Positions 37,769 through 49,369 are shown, numbered from the stretch's first letter. The stretch: DNA of 64,000 bases from Thalassospira sp. (GCF_030690045.1 NZ_JAUYHK010000016.1:310001-374000), one strand, 5' to 3'. Notes: a model not told the origin generated them from the letters alone. Translations and numbers: made by a program.

Positions 37769-39814
37769 ATGTTTCTTGCGCCCGTTGAACCTTCCCTGTC
37801 ACATCGCAGCCTGAGAAAGCTGCGCCAATGGCTGGTGATCCTGTCGCTGGGCGGTGCCGGTATTCTGTTGCTGTCTTTCGGTCTGATCCAGAAAACCCTG
37901 TATGACAGCGCCCTTGAACAGGGAGCGGCGCAATTGATGCGGCTGGTTTCCTCGATCAGCATTACCGTATCGCAGGCCGACCCCGATGATTTGTCGGCCA
38001 TCCCGCTGGATCATCAGGGCGTGGTTGTTGCCGTTCTCGATACCAGCCTTGTACCGGTGCATGGCAATTTGCCGGTTCCTATCATCAGCGACCTGAACGA
38101 TGCCCTTGCCCGCATCGCCCCCACCGATCGCGGTCATGGGACCCTGATCTGCCAGCATGGGCAACAGGTGGTGATGGCCTCCTATCATTTCATGCCGGTT
38201 CTGGACCGGGTTGTGGTGGTGATGACCCCGCGTAACAGCCTTCTGGGCGGGTGGATACAGGGGCTTGCCCTTCAGGCCGGGTTGATGCTGATTGTTCTTT
38301 TGGTGATGGGGTGCCTGTCAGTCTGGTTGTGGCGTCGCCTGAAACAACAATACAGCCACACCACCGGCCTTGTCGGCCATGTCAGCGATGCCGAAAATGC
38401 CCTGTCGGGTTTTGGCTGTGCGGTGCTGGGCTGGCGGCCGGGGCAGGATCATCTGGTCTTGCAACTGGACTGGCCCGCCGTTCTGGGTTCCGGACTGACA
38501 TCGCCCCCCGTCACCGCAAAGGATTTTCTGGCGCTGTTTGATCCCCAGTCATTGCAGGATATTTCCGATCCGCTGGTGCGCGATATCTGGCCCGATCCAC
38601 GTTTTGCCACCATGGTGTGCCTGCAAATCGGCAATGGTGACTGGCACCGGTTTTATCTTTCGGCCATCCGGGGCAAGGATAAAAACGGCCCGCTGGTGAC
38701 GGTGTTGCTGCTGCAAACGACCGCGAACCAGCAAATTTGCAATCCGTTTGAGGCCTATCTGACCCACACCCCCGACCCGGCAATTGCGGTGGATGAAACC
38801 GGAAGATTGCGCGGTATCAGCCCGGTGCTTGAACAGCTTGTCGGTTTGCGCAATGCCGACCTGATCGACCGGCCCTTTCTGGATCTGTTCGTGCCCGAAG
38901 ACCGTAACAGCGCGGCCTATGCCTTTGCCGATTGCCTGCAAGGCACCAAAGGCGGACATGCGCTGGTATTTCGCATCAAGGACCGCGATCAGAATCTGCG
39001 CTGGCTGGCATGGCATTGTATCGGCCCTTATGACGGCATCATGTATGCCAGCGCGCGCGATGTCAGCGAATTCGTCCAGAATGCCAGCAAGCTGCGCGAT
39101 ACCCTGGACCAGCTTAAACGCAGCAACGAGGACCTTGAACAATTCGCCTATGTCGCCTCGCACGATTTGCAGGAACCGTTGCGTATGGTCGCCAGCTATA
39201 CCCAGCTTCTCAAACGGCGCTTTGGCGGCACGCTGGATCCCGAAGCCGATGAATATATCGATTATGCGGTGGACGGGGCCAAACGCATGCACAAGCTGAT
39301 CACCCATCTTTTGGAATATGCCCGCACCGGCAGCAATGGCGACCTCACATTGCTTGACTGTAATGAAATCCTCAACGAGGCGCAGGCCGACCTCAAGGCG
39401 GCGATCCAGCAGGAAGGTGCGACCATCACCCATAATGCCCTGCCGAAATTGCAGGGTGATCGCATCCAGTTATCGCGGCTGTTTCAAAACCTGATTGGCA
39501 ATGCGATCAAATATGCCCGCCCCGGTGTGCCACCGCATATCGACATCACCGCCCTGCGTGATCCGGACATGCCGGAATTTTGGCGGTTTTCAGTGCGCGA
39601 TAATGGTATCGGCATTCATTCCGACCATGCCAGCCGGATTTTCCGGCTGTTTCAACGCCTGCACAAGGATGAGTTTGCCGGGACTGGACTTGGTCTGTCG
39701 TTATGTCGCAAAATCGTCGAACAACATGGCGGCACGATCTGGCTTGATACCACCCGCCCGATGAGCGACCCCGGCGCGACCTTTATCTTCACCCTGCGCG
39801 GAGACACAACATGA
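37769..39814 (+). CDS. Membrane sensor histidine kinase with PAS domain
   Basis: 681 aa; FAYVASHDLQEPLRMVASYTQLLKRRFGG, GDRIQLSRLFQNLIGNAIKYARPG, GTGLGLSLCRKIVEQHGGTIWLD. Confidence 0.92.
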   Translation: MFLAPVEPSLSHRSLRKLRQWLVILSLGGAGILLLSFGLIQKTLYDSALEQGAAQLMRLVSSISITVSQADPDDLSAIPLDHQGVVVAVLDTSLVPVHGNLPVPIISDLNDALARIAPTDRGHGTLICQHGQQVVMASYHFMPVLDRVVVVMTPRNSLLGGWIQGLALQAGLMLIVLLVMGCLSVWLWRRLKQQYSHTTGLVGHVSDAENALSGFGCAVLGWRPGQDHLVLQLDWPAVLGSGLTSPPVTAKDFLALFDPQSLQDISDPLVRDIWPDPRFATMVCLQIGNGDWHRFYLSAIRGKDKNGPLVTVLLLQTTANQQICNPFEAYLTHTPDPAIAVDETGRLRGISPVLEQLVGLRNADLIDRPFLDLFVPEDRNSAAYAFADCLQGTKGGHALVFRIKDRDQNLRWLAWHCIGPYDGIMYASARDVSEFVQNASKLRDTLDQLKRSNEDLEQFAYVASHDLQEPLRMVASYTQLLKRRFGGTLDPEADEYIDYAVDGAKRMHKLITHLLEYARTGSNGDLTLLDCNEILNEAQADLKAAIQQEGATITHNALPKLQGDRIQLSRLFQNLIGNAIKYARPGVPPHIDITALRDPDMPEFWRFSVRDNGIGIHSDHASRIFRLFQRLHKDEFAGTGLGLSLCRKIVEQHGGTIWLDTTRPMSDPGATFIFTLRGDTT

Positions 39815-40278
39815 CCGTCCCGACCCGTTTTTTCCAGACCGGAACAACCGGCATGATTGCCGCGATGCTGATGCTTGCGGGGTGTGGCACCGAAATGCGC
39901 ACCATGCCCGACCATCACATGCAAAGTGTGGCCGATATTTTCGCCGGGCGCGATTTTGCCGCCCCGCCGCCCACCGGCTGGCGACAGTTGAATGGCAGCG
40001 AAATCAATTACCGCTTCGCCAACGAGGTTTATGGCGTTTATTCCCTGGATAATGACCGGGAATTGATGGTGATGCGGCTGGCCGACAATGCCACGGCCAG
40101 ACTGGAAGTTGCCAATACTGCGGAAAATTGCGTCTGGAGCAGTTCCGCCGACCGACTGAACCTGCAATGTGATGGCATCACAAAATACTGGCGAATTTAT
40201 TCAAATGGCCCGGACATTGTGGGGGCAGATATAGAAGCATCGATGTTTGCCGTCATGAAAAAACGGCCCGGCGCATGA
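39811..40278 (+). CDS. Hypothetical lipoprotein, coupled to the histidine kinase
   Basis: 155 aa; lipobox LMLAGC; ATG overlaps upstream stop (ATGA). Confidence 0.7.
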   Translation: MTVPTRFFQTGTTGMIAAMLMLAGCGTEMRTMPDHHMQSVADIFAGRDFAAPPPTGWRQLNGSEINYRFANEVYGVYSLDNDRELMVMRLADNATARLEVANTAENCVWSSSADRLNLQCDGITKYWRIYSNGPDIVGADIEASMFAVMKKRPGA

Positions 40279-40304
40279 TCGGATGACCGGCCGGGCCGCG
40301 TCCC

Positions 40305-41735
40305 TTATGCGCCGTGCTTGACCATAACATGCCGGACGGCGGTGTAGTCTTCGAGGGCGTACATCGACATATCCTTGCCATAGCCCGATTGTTTGAGCCC
40401 GCCATGCGGCATTTCATTGACCAGCATGAAATGGGTATTCACCCAGGTACAGCCATAACGCAGCCGGGAGGCCACCGCCATCGCCCGGCCCACATTGGAT
40501 GTCCAGACCGACGAGGCAAGGCCGTATTCACTGTCATTGGCCCATTCGACGGCCTGATCGACATCCGAAAACCGCGTGACCGATACCACCGGGCCAAAAA
40601 CCTCGCGGCGGACAATTTCGTCTTGTTGCCGGGCACCGGCAATCACGGTTGGCTGGTAATAAAATCCCCTGTCGCCATGCACCTTGCCGCCGGTGGTGAT
40701 GTCGATATGGCTTTGTTCGCGGGCGCGTTCGACAAAGCTGGCGACACGGTCGCGTTGCCGGTTGGAAATCAGCGGGCCAATATGGTTCAGGCTGTCATCG
40801 GCCAGATCATATTTGATATCGGCCACCGCCGATGTCAGGTCCGCGACAAAATTGTCATAGACCCGGTCACTGACATAAATCCGACAGGCCGCCGTGCAAT
40901 CCTGCCCGGCATTGTAATAGCCAAACGCCTGCAAGCCTGACACGACTTCGGACAAATCCGCATCATCCATCACAATCACCGGGGCCTTGCCGCCCAGTTC
41001 CAGATGGGTCCGCTTGACACTTTTCGAGGCGGCCTGAAGCATTTTCTTGCCGGTGGCGACATCGCCGGTCAGGGAAATCATGTCCACCAGCGGATGGTTG
41101 ATCAACTGGTTGCCGACAGTTTCGCCGCGCCCCAAAATAACATTCACCACCCCGGCAGGCAGAATATCGGCCAGAATTTTTGCCATTTTCAACGCCGTTA
41201 ACGGCGTCTGTTCAGATGGTTTGAACAGAACGGTATTGCCACCGCCAATCGCCGGGGCGATTTTCCACGCCATCATCATCAACGGATAATTCCACGGCGC
41301 AATCGAGGCAACCACCCCGATCGGATCGCGCCGGATCATGCTGGTATGACCGGCCATATATTCCCCCGACACCGTGCTGGTCATGCAGCGCACGGCACCG
41401 GCAAAAAACCGGTAACAATCGACAATTGCCGGAATTTCATCATTCAGCACACAACTGATCGGCTTGCCGCAATTAAGGGCTTCAAGCCGGGCGAAGTCTT
41501 CGGCTTCGGCCTCGAGCCGGGCGGCGATTTTCAAAAGATAGCCGGATCGTTCCGCCGGGGTGGTCCGCGACCAGGTTTTGAACGCCACCGCCGCGGCGCG
41601 GGCCGCCGCATCGACCTGGGCGTGGGATGCCTCGGGCATGTCCAGAATCAGTTCCCCGGTCCGGGGGTTCAGGATCGGTTCGGGCGTTTCGGTTCCTGTT
41701 TCCAGCCGGTCGCCAATCAGCATGTTCGTGTCCAT
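40305..41735 (-). CDS. Aldehyde dehydrogenase (aminobutyraldehyde/betaine-aldehyde type)
   Basis: 476 aa; [37 protein letters not shown]; at the end of a polyamine-type ABC operon. Confidence 0.85.
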   Translation of the reverse strand: MDTNMLIGDRLETGTETPEPILNPRTGELILDMPEASHAQVDAAARAAAVAFKTWSRTTPAERSGYLLKIAARLEAEAEDFARLEALNCGKPISCVLNDEIPAIVDCYRFFAGAVRCMTSTVSGEYMAGHTSMIRRDPIGVVASIAPWNYPLMMMAWKIAPAIGGGNTVLFKPSEQTPLTALKMAKILADILPAGVVNVILGRGETVGNQLINHPLVDMISLTGDVATGKKMLQAASKSVKRTHLELGGKAPVIVMDDADLSEVVSGLQAFGYYNAGQDCTAACRIYVSDRVYDNFVADLTSAVADIKYDLADDSLNHIGPLISNRQRDRVASFVERAREQSHIDITTGGKVHGDRGFYYQPTVIAGARQQDEIVRREVFGPVVSVTRFSDVDQAVEWANDSEYGLASSVWTSNVGRAMAVASRLRYGCTWVNTHFMLVNEMPHGGLKQSGYGKDMSMYALEDYTAVRHVMVKHGA

Positions 41736-41756
41736 CTCAAATCTCCCTGTTGTGTT

Positions 41757-42569
41757 CTATTTGCCATGACCGGCGGTGTCTTCGCCGCCACGGGTCAGAT
41801 AATAGGCCGCAAGAATCGGCACAAAGGTCACCAGCACCACGATCATCGCCACCACATTGGTGACCGGTCGCTGGCGCGGGCGCACCAGTTCATTGAGCAT
41901 CCAGATCGGCAATGTCGATTGCTGCCCGGCGGTAAAGGTCGTCACGATCACCTCGTCAAAGGACAGGGCAAAGGCCAGCATCCCGCTCGCCAGAAGGGCC
42001 GTGCCGATATTGGGTAAAATGACATAACGGAATGTCTGGAAACTGTTGGCCCCCAGATCCAGCGATGCCTCGATCATGGATCCCGACAATCTGCGGAACC
42101 GGGCAACCGCGTTATTATAGACCACGACAATGCAAAAGGTGGCGTGCCCCAGAATGATCGTGAAGGTCGAATAGGGAATTTCCGCCAGATTGAATGCCGA
42201 ACGCAGGGAAATGCCGGTAATGATGCCCGGCAGGGCAATCGGCAGGATCACCAGAAGGGATATCACCTCGCGGCCGAAAAAGCGGGTGCGCACCATCGCA
42301 GCAGCACACAAGGTTCCCATCACCAGCGCAATCGCCGTCGATACCGTGGCGACTTTCAGGGACAGCGACAACGCCGTCCAGACATCGGCGCGGTTCCATG
42401 TCACCGCGAACCATTGCAGGGTCAGGCCAGGGGGTGGGAACTGATAACTGCGTTCCTCGGTGGTAAAGGCATACAGAAAAATCAGCAGGATCGGCAGATG
42501 CAAAAACAGCAAGCCGCCAATCGCTGCACATTTCAGCGTCAGGGACGCACCGGAACGGTCAGAGCGCAT
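41757..42569 (-). CDS. ABC transporter permease (PotC/PotI-like)
   Basis: 270 aa; [15 protein letters not shown]..., [44 protein letters not shown]. Confidence 0.88.
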   Translation of the reverse strand: MRSDRSGASLTLKCAAIGGLLFLHLPILLIFLYAFTTEERSYQFPPPGLTLQWFAVTWNRADVWTALSLSLKVATVSTAIALVMGTLCAAAMVRTRFFGREVISLLVILPIALPGIITGISLRSAFNLAEIPYSTFTIILGHATFCIVVVYNNAVARFRRLSGSMIEASLDLGANSFQTFRYVILPNIGTALLASGMLAFALSFDEVIVTTFTAGQQSTLPIWMLNELVRPRQRPVTNVVAMIVVLVTFVPILAAYYLTRGGEDTAGHGK

Positions 42570-43500
42570 CGAAAGCCCCCTTGCGTTTGGCGATCCACAG
42601 ATACACCGCCATCACCACAATCGGCACCACGGCAAAGGCCGCAGCCAGCGGGATATTCCCGGCCGTTCCCTGATGGGCATACACCGCCTGCCCGATAAAC
42701 AGGCGCGACGATCCGATGATCTGCGGAATGATGTAATCGCCCAGCGTCAGTGAAAAGGTGAAAATCGACCCGGCAATGATGCCCGGCAGCGCCAGCGGCA
42801 GGATCACATGTACAAAGGTCTGGCGCGACGACGCGCCCAGATCACCCGATGCCTCGATCAGATTGACCGGCACCCGTTCCAGCGATGCCTGCACCGGCAG
42901 GATCATGAAGGGCAGCCAGACATACACAAACACCATGAATGTGCCGATATAACTGACCGACAGCGAATTGCCGCCAATCACCGGCAAGGACAATATCCCG
43001 TCCAGTACGAAACCAAGTCCCGCCCCCTGTAACGCCCAGCTGATGATGCCTTCCTTGGCGAGGATCAGCTTCCACGCATAGACCTTGACCAGATAGCTTG
43101 ACCACAGAGGCAACATCACCCCCAGATAAAACAGGACTTTCCAGCGCCCCCGCGCATGACGCGCCGCAAAATAGGCAATCGGAAAGGCCAGCACGACCGA
43201 TGCCAGCGTCACCGATGCTGCCATCGAGACGGTGCGGACAATGATGTCAAAATTGGCCGGCCGAAACAGTTCGCCATAGGTTTTCAGGGTGAATTCGCGG
43301 CGGATCATGCCGGTAAATTCATCAATCGCAAAAAAGCTTTGTGTCAGCAGGGCAAACAACGACCCGATATAGATCACGCCCAGCCACAAAAGCGGCGGTG
43401 CCAGCAACAGGGCCAGCAGCACGCCCGGCCTGCGCCAGAACAGATCGGACAACCGGCCTGTCAGGCCATCCGCACGGGGATATGAAAGCGGCCCCGCCAT
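42559..43500 (-). CDS. ABC transporter permease (PotB/PotH-like)
   Basis: [65 protein letters not shown]; start MAGPLSYP at 43500. Confidence 0.88.
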   Translation of the reverse strand: MAGPLSYPRADGLTGRLSDLFWRRPGVLLALLLAPPLLWLGVIYIGSLFALLTQSFFAIDEFTGMIRREFTLKTYGELFRPANFDIIVRTVSMAASVTLASVVLAFPIAYFAARHARGRWKVLFYLGVMLPLWSSYLVKVYAWKLILAKEGIISWALQGAGLGFVLDGILSLPVIGGNSLSVSYIGTFMVFVYVWLPFMILPVQASLERVPVNLIEASGDLGASSRQTFVHVILPLALPGIIAGSIFTFSLTLGDYIIPQIIGSSRLFIGQAVYAHQGTAGNIPLAAAFAVVPIVVMAVYLWIAKRKGAFDAL

Positions 43501-44501
43501 CAGTCCTGATCCATCAGATGCAGGGCATCGGTCGCCCATGTCAGGCCGACTTCGGCACCGGGTTGTGGCACCGGGGCGCTGGCCGGATGCTGGGCGGTAA
43601 TATCGGCCCCGCCAACATCCACCGTCACCCGGATTGATGACCCCAGATAGCGGGTGCTGCGCACATGTCCGCGCGCCAGAACCCCGGTTGCATCGGGTGC
43701 CGGGGTCAGGCTTACCGTCTCGGGCCGCAGGCTTGACCAGCGGGCGACATTGGCGAACCGGATGGTTATCTGCGGATCGAACACATTGGAAGACCCGACA
43801 AAATCGGCGACAAAGCGGGTGCGTGGTTTTTCATAAATTTCCTGCGGCGGGCCGACCTGAACAATCCGGCCTTCGTTAAACACCGCCAGACTGTCGGCCA
43901 TCGACAGGGCTTCGCCCTGATCATGGGTTACAAAAACAAAGGTAATGCCAAGACGCTGTTGCAGGGATTTGAGTTCTTCCTGCATCTGTTCGCGCAATTT
44001 CAGGTCAAGCGCCCCCAGGGGTTCATCCAGCAACAAAACCCGCGGACGGTTCACCAGTGCGCGCGCCAGCGCCACCCGTTGCCGTTGCCCGCCGGAAAGC
44101 TGTGCGGGTTTGCGGTCGCCAAACCCGTCAAGTTTCACCAATGACAGCATTTCTTCGGCCTGTTGATGGCGATGTGCCTTGCCATCCCCGCGCACCATCA
44201 GACCATAGGCCACATTGTCGCGTACATTCATATGCGGAAACAGCGCATAATCCTGAAACACTGTATTGACCTGACGGCGGTTTGGCGGCACGCCTTCGGA
44301 CGGGGTATCGAAAATCCGGATATGGCCGGATGACGGTTGATCAAACCCCGAAATCAGGCGCAGACAGGTGGTCTTGCCCGACCCGGACGGGCCCAACATG
44401 GCAAAGAACGTTCCCTCGGCGATTTGCAAATCGACATGATCGACCGCCCTGATATCGCCAAAATGGCGCGAGACGTCCTGAAATTCTACGGCAAAAGTCA
44501 T
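43500..44501 (-). CDS. ABC transporter ATPase (PotA/PotG-like)
   Basis: LGPSGSGKTTCLRLISGF, LSGGQRQRVALARALVNRPRVLLLDEPLGALD. Confidence 0.92.
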   Translation of the reverse strand: MTFAVEFQDVSRHFGDIRAVDHVDLQIAEGTFFAMLGPSGSGKTTCLRLISGFDQPSSGHIRIFDTPSEGVPPNRRQVNTVFQDYALFPHMNVRDNVAYGLMVRGDGKAHRHQQAEEMLSLVKLDGFGDRKPAQLSGGQRQRVALARALVNRPRVLLLDEPLGALDLKLREQMQEELKSLQQRLGITFVFVTHDQGEALSMADSLAVFNEGRIVQVGPPQEIYEKPRTRFVADFVGSSNVFDPQITIRFANVARWSSLRPETVSLTPAPDATGVLARGHVRSTRYLGSSIRVTVDVGGADITAQHPASAPVPQPGAEVGLTWATDALHLMDQD

Positions 44502-44570
44502 GGATAACAGCTTTCCGTGATATTCCGGGAAATTCCCGAAATCTCTGGCAAGGGGCAGAAAAGGATATGA

Positions 44571-44598
44571 CGGTGCCCCGCAGGACGCGGGACACCGG
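44571..44598 (-). other. Intergenic hairpin between solute-binding-protein and ATPase genes
   Basis: CGGTGtCCCGC-GTCCT-GCGGGgCACCG: 11-position stem, one G-T. Confidence 0.6.
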
Positions 44599-44604
44599 GG
44601 CTAT

Positions 44605-45765
44605 TTAACGACCGCCAATCACACCGATATAGTCCGACACCCACCGGTAATACGGCACGCATTCATCCTGACTTTCGCAGGACGAAACCGGAGTCGTCCA
44701 GAACCGGATACGTTCGAATTCATCAAAGCCGTTGGTGGTGCAGCCTTCGGCAGTTTGCATGCCGCGCCCGTCGTTACAGGCCGCAGGCACCACTGGATTG
44801 GCCCCGAACCAGACCGACAGGTCGCTTTGCAAATTTGACGACAGGGTATGTTCGATCCACAAATAAGAACAATTCGGATTGGCCGCATCCACATGCATCA
44901 TTGTGGTATCGGCCCAGCCCGTTGCCCCTTCAACCGGAATGGTCGAGGCCACCGGTGCGCCATCCCCGGCCAGAAGATTGACCTGAAACGGCCATGATCC
45001 CGATGCGACAACGCCTTCATTTTTGAAATCGTCAATCTGGATAAAGGCGTCGTGCCAATACCGGCCAACCAGCTTGCGCTGCTGACGCAGCAGATCAAGG
45101 GCGGCCTCATATTGTTTCTGGTTCAGTTCATAGGGGCTTTTGATGCCCAGATCGGGCTGATGATACATCAGATATTGCGCCGCATCGGCCACATGGATCG
45201 GCCCGTCATAGGCCTGCACACGACCGGCATTGGGTTTGCCATCGGGCAGGTTCATTTCCTCGAACACGACATTCCAGCTGGTCGGTGCCTCGGGGAAAAC
45301 CGTGGTGTTATACATCAGAACATTCGGACCCCATTGATAGGGCACCCCATAATGCACCCCATCGACGGTAAACCACGGCGCGTTCTGAAGCCGGGGGTCA
45401 ACCGTGTTCCAGCTTGGCACCAGATCAATATTGATCGGTTGAATGCGCCCGCCCGCCACCATCCGCAACGAGGCATCGCCCGATGCCGTCACCAGATCGA
45501 ACCCGCCTTCATTCATCAGGGCGACCATTTCATCCGATGTATTGGCAGTTTTGACATTGACCTTGCAGCCGCTTGCCTTTTCAAAGCCGGTCACCCAGTC
45601 AAATTCGGCCATTGTTTCGCCGCGTTCGATATAACCGGGCCAGGCCACGATATTGACCTGACCTTCGGGTGCGCCGATTTCGGTCATCATCTGGGCGGCA
45701 AGGCTGCTTCCGGCCCATAAAACGGCAACAAGGGCTGTCGCGCAGCCCGTCTGGATATGCTTCAT
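44605..45765 (-). CDS. Periplasmic substrate-binding protein (PotD/PotF-like)
   Basis: Signal peptide MKHIQTGCATALVAVLWAGSSLAAQ; GQVNIVAWPGYIERG...YGVPYQWGPNVLMYNT. Confidence 0.88.
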   Translation of the reverse strand: MKHIQTGCATALVAVLWAGSSLAAQMMTEIGAPEGQVNIVAWPGYIERGETMAEFDWVTGFEKASGCKVNVKTANTSDEMVALMNEGGFDLVTASGDASLRMVAGGRIQPINIDLVPSWNTVDPRLQNAPWFTVDGVHYGVPYQWGPNVLMYNTTVFPEAPTSWNVVFEEMNLPDGKPNAGRVQAYDGPIHVADAAQYLMYHQPDLGIKSPYELNQKQYEAALDLLRQQRKLVGRYWHDAFIQIDDFKNEGVVASGSWPFQVNLLAGDGAPVASTIPVEGATGWADTTMMHVDAANPNCSYLWIEHTLSSNLQSDLSVWFGANPVVPAACNDGRGMQTAEGCTTNGFDEFERIRFWTTPVSSCESQDECVPYYRWVSDYIGVIGGR

Positions 45766-45924
45766 CTGACTTCTCCCGCTGAAGACGTGAATTTCGGCCT
45801 GAGGCCATCCCTGATTTGATTTATTGTCATTGCAGTCTCCGCCTGCGCGGAATATTCGCAATCTCAAAAAACAGAAATGCGTTATCGGTAAAACCGATAG
45901 ATAGCCGAATGTGCCAGAAAACCC

Positions 45925-46827
45925 CTAACGCGGGGACATCGCATTTTGTGCCGTGCGAATAAAATCGCGACTGACATCGGACAAAGGTGCCCCGCGCCGC
46001 CATGCCAGCCCGACCTGAACCGTTGGCAAATCGCCCGACACATCGCGAATTTCGATGCGGTCCCCTTCCAGCGACCACGGGCGATATACCAGATTGGGCA
46101 ACAGAGCGACCCCGGCCCCGGTGGCGACCAGACTGCGCACTGCCTCCACCGAACGGGTGCGAAAGGCAATGTTGGGCCGCACACGCAAGGAATCGATCAG
46201 GCGGCGGGTGCTTTCCTCGATTTCATCAACACTCAGCATGATCAGCGGTTCGGCGGCGACCTGATCCAGCCCGATTGACTCGGCCGATGCCAATGGATGC
46301 CCCAACGGCAACCAAAGGCGATAGGCCGACACCTCCAATGTTTCCACCAGCAAGGCCGCCCGGTCGCGGATGTTTGATGTCACCAGAACCGCCACATCCA
46401 GTTCGCCACCAATCAGCAAATGTTCCAGATATTCACCATTATCCTCAATCGCCGAAACCTCGACCCCCGGATAGGCACGGCGAAACCGCGCCAGAATATC
46501 CGACAACACATAACCCGCCACCAGCGAGGTCACCCCCAGCGACAGCCGCCCGCCCTGACGGGTGGATTCCTCGCGAAATGTCATGCGGGCATCGGCGACA
46601 TCGGCCAGAATTTTGGTGGCATGGCGCAAAAACTGGCTGCCTTTGTGGGTGATTTCCAGATGGCGCGATTTGCGTTCAAACAGGACAACGCCCAGATCGC
46701 TTTCAAGTGCCTGCACCGCCTCGGAAACCGAGGATTGCGATATCGACAGGGCGCGCGCCGCCCGCGAGACCGTCCCCTGTTCGGCCACGGCAACGAAAAA
46801 CTGCAATTGTCGAAGTGTAAATGCCAT
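45925..46827 (-). CDS. LysR-family transcriptional regulator
   Basis: MAFTLRQLQFFVAVAEQGTVSRAARALSISQSSVSEAVQALESDLGVVLFER. Confidence 0.92.
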   Translation of the reverse strand: MAFTLRQLQFFVAVAEQGTVSRAARALSISQSSVSEAVQALESDLGVVLFERKSRHLEITHKGSQFLRHATKILADVADARMTFREESTRQGGRLSLGVTSLVAGYVLSDILARFRRAYPGVEVSAIEDNGEYLEHLLIGGELDVAVLVTSNIRDRAALLVETLEVSAYRLWLPLGHPLASAESIGLDQVAAEPLIMLSVDEIEESTRRLIDSLRVRPNIAFRTRSVEAVRSLVATGAGVALLPNLVYRPWSLEGDRIEIRDVSGDLPTVQVGLAWRRGAPLSDVSRDFIRTAQNAMSPR

Positions 46828-46908
46828 GCCCGATGCTGGCACGAAGCCGAACGGCTGGCAAGCGCCTAACGTTTTAGAATTACAAGATTAATTATGGCCC
46901 CAAAACAC

Positions 46909-46936
46909 AACAGGCCGCCCTTGCGGACGGCCTGTT
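46909..46936 (-). terminator. Hairpin after pheT
   Basis: AACAGGCCGTCC-GCAA-GGGCGGCCTGTT then TGTTTTGG. Confidence 0.55.
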
Positions 46937-46956
46937 TGCATCTGTGTTTCTGGCGA

Positions 46957-49365
46957 TCAGCCGCGCAGGCTGCCACCGGTGGCCTGTTCGACGGCGGCAA
47001 TGACTTTTTTGCTGACCGCCTCGATTTCTTCGTCGGTCAGAGTCTGTCTGGTCGGCTGCAAGGTGATCGAAAAAGCCAGCGATTTTTTGCCTTCGGCAAT
47101 GCCCTTGCCGGCATAAAGGTCGAAAACCGTCACATCGACAATCAGATTGCGATCCACCGCCCGCACGGCCTTTATGACCTGATCGGCACTGATGCCATCA
47201 TCGAGCAAAAAGGCAAAATCGCGTTCGACCGCCTGAAAGCTTGATGCATTCAGCGGCGGGCGATTGGTGCCTTTTTTCTTCGGTGCCGGAACGTTTTCAA
47301 CGAACAGTTCAAAGGCAACAACCCGGCCCCGCACATCCATCGCCTTGAGGATTTTCGGATGCAGTTCCCCGAAATAGCCAAGGATGTTTTTCGGCCCCAA
47401 TTGCAACACGCCCGACCGGCCCGGATGATACCATTGCGGTGCCCCTGCGGCATTGATCTGCACATTTGCACTGGCAACGCCCAAAGCCTCCAGAACGGCT
47501 TCGGCATCGGCCTTGACGTCAAACACATCGACATCGCGGCGCGATCCGGTCCAGCTGCGCGGGGTGGTCGATCCGGCCCGCAGGCCCGCCGCCACCAGAC
47601 GCTGGTCGCCCGGCTGATCGCCAAAAAACTCCGGGCCGACTTCAAACAGGGCCAGATCGGCAAAGCCGCGATCCTGATTGCGCCCGGCAGCCGCGATCAT
47701 ATTGATCAGGGCATTGGGCCGCATGATATCCAGATCCGAACTGATCGGATTGGCCAGATAAAGCCCGTCTTTCAATTCGCCAAACAGTTTGGCGTGGCGC
47801 GAATCGGTAAAGGACCAGGTAACGGTTTCATAAAGCCCGCGCGATGCCAGAATACGGCGGGTCAGACCGACCCGTTTTTGAAACGGGGTCAGGGCCGGAA
47901 CCGGCAGGCTGGTTTCGCGTTCCAGCGGCACCGTCGGGATATGGTCATAGCCGTGAATGCGCAGCACTTCTTCGACCAGATCGGCCTCGCCGACAATATC
48001 GGGACGCCAGCTTGGCGCGATTGCCGAAATGACCGGCGCAGAACCGCTGACCTCAAAGCCAAGGGCGGTCAGAATATCGCGCACCCGGCTTTCAGGCAGA
48101 TCGACCCCGCCCAGACCGGCAATGCGGTCCAGACACAAATCAAAGCTGTTGCGCGAATCGGGGACATCGCCCGCCCGCACCACATGGGATACTTCGCCGC
48201 CACAAATTTCGGTAATCAGGCGGGTCGCAACCTCGATCCCCCAAATCACCGATTGCGGATCGACACCGCGTTCAAAGCGATAACGGGCATCGGAATTGAC
48301 CTGTAATTTACGACCGGCCTTTGCCACCACAACCGGATCAAACAGGGCACATTCGACAAAAACATTCACCGTATCTTCGACACAGCCGGTTTCTTCGCCG
48401 CCAATGATCCCGCCAAGGCCCAGTGCCTTTGCCTGATCGGCAATCACCACCATCGTATCGGACAGGGCATATTCCCGGTTATCAAGGGCGGCCAGCGTTT
48501 CGCCCGTGCGGGCGTAACGCACATGGATATCACCCGACAATTTGTCGGCATCAAACACATGCAACGGGCGGCCCAGATCAAAGGTCACCAGATTGGTGAT
48601 ATCGACCAGGGCGGAAATCGGACGCAGGCCGATGGCCTCCAGCCGCGATTTCAGCCATGCCGGGCTTTGCCCGTTTTTAACACCGCGAATATAACGGCCA
48701 TAAAAGGCCGGAACCGCTGCATTCGCCAAAAGATCGGCACCAATCGACACCCCGACCGGGCTGTCGAATGTGCCGGTGACCGCAACCTGCCTTGGATCAT
48801 CCTTTAAGGTGCCAAGCCCCCCGGCGGCCAGATCGCGGGCAATACCGCGGACCCCGGTGCAATCGGGCCGGTTCGGCGTCAGGCCGATTTCAATCACCGG
48901 ATCATCGGCCCCCAGAATGCTGGCAACCTGTGCGCCAATCGGGGCATCGGCAGGCAATTCGATAATGCCGTCATGATCGTCGCCCAGACATAATTCGCGG
49001 GTTGAACACATCATGCCCTGGCTTTCGACGCCACGGATTTTGCCGGGTTTCAGTTTGGAGCCATCAATCGGAATGATCGCACCGGGCTGTGCCAGCGCGA
49101 CCTTGATCCCGGTGCGGGCATTGGGCGCGCCGCACACCACCTGAATGATTTTGTCACCGGTATTGACCCGGCACAGTTTCAAGCGGTCGGCATCGGGATG
49201 CTGACCCGCTTCTTCGATATATCCGACACGAATATCGGCAAGGGCGGCGGCACTGTCGGTAACGCCTTCCACTTCCAACCCAATCGCGGTGAGTTTTTCA
49301 GCAATCGCGTCCACCGACGCATCAGTGGCAAGATGCTGCTTTAACCAGTCAATCGTGAATTTCAT
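46957..49365 (-). CDS. pheT: Phenylalanyl-tRNA synthetase beta subunit
   Basis: 802 aa; MKFTIDWLKQHLATDASVDAIAEKLTAIGLEVEGV; C-terminal LTDEEIEAVSKKVIAAVEQATGGSLRG. Confidence 0.96.
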   Translation of the reverse strand: MKFTIDWLKQHLATDASVDAIAEKLTAIGLEVEGVTDSAAALADIRVGYIEEAGQHPDADRLKLCRVNTGDKIIQVVCGAPNARTGIKVALAQPGAIIPIDGSKLKPGKIRGVESQGMMCSTRELCLGDDHDGIIELPADAPIGAQVASILGADDPVIEIGLTPNRPDCTGVRGIARDLAAGGLGTLKDDPRQVAVTGTFDSPVGVSIGADLLANAAVPAFYGRYIRGVKNGQSPAWLKSRLEAIGLRPISALVDITNLVTFDLGRPLHVFDADKLSGDIHVRYARTGETLAALDNREYALSDTMVVIADQAKALGLGGIIGGEETGCVEDTVNVFVECALFDPVVVAKAGRKLQVNSDARYRFERGVDPQSVIWGIEVATRLITEICGGEVSHVVRAGDVPDSRNSFDLCLDRIAGLGGVDLPESRVRDILTALGFEVSGSAPVISAIAPSWRPDIVGEADLVEEVLRIHGYDHIPTVPLERETSLPVPALTPFQKRVGLTRRILASRGLYETVTWSFTDSRHAKLFGELKDGLYLANPISSDLDIMRPNALINMIAAAGRNQDRGFADLALFEVGPEFFGDQPGDQRLVAAGLRAGSTTPRSWTGSRRDVDVFDVKADAEAVLEALGVASANVQINAAGAPQWYHPGRSGVLQLGPKNILGYFGELHPKILKAMDVRGRVVAFELFVENVPAPKKKGTNRPPLNASSFQAVERDFAFLLDDGISADQVIKAVRAVDRNLIVDVTVFDLYAGKGIAEGKKSLAFSITLQPTRQTLTDEEIEAVSKKVIAAVEQATGGSLRG

Positions 49366-49369
49366 AATA

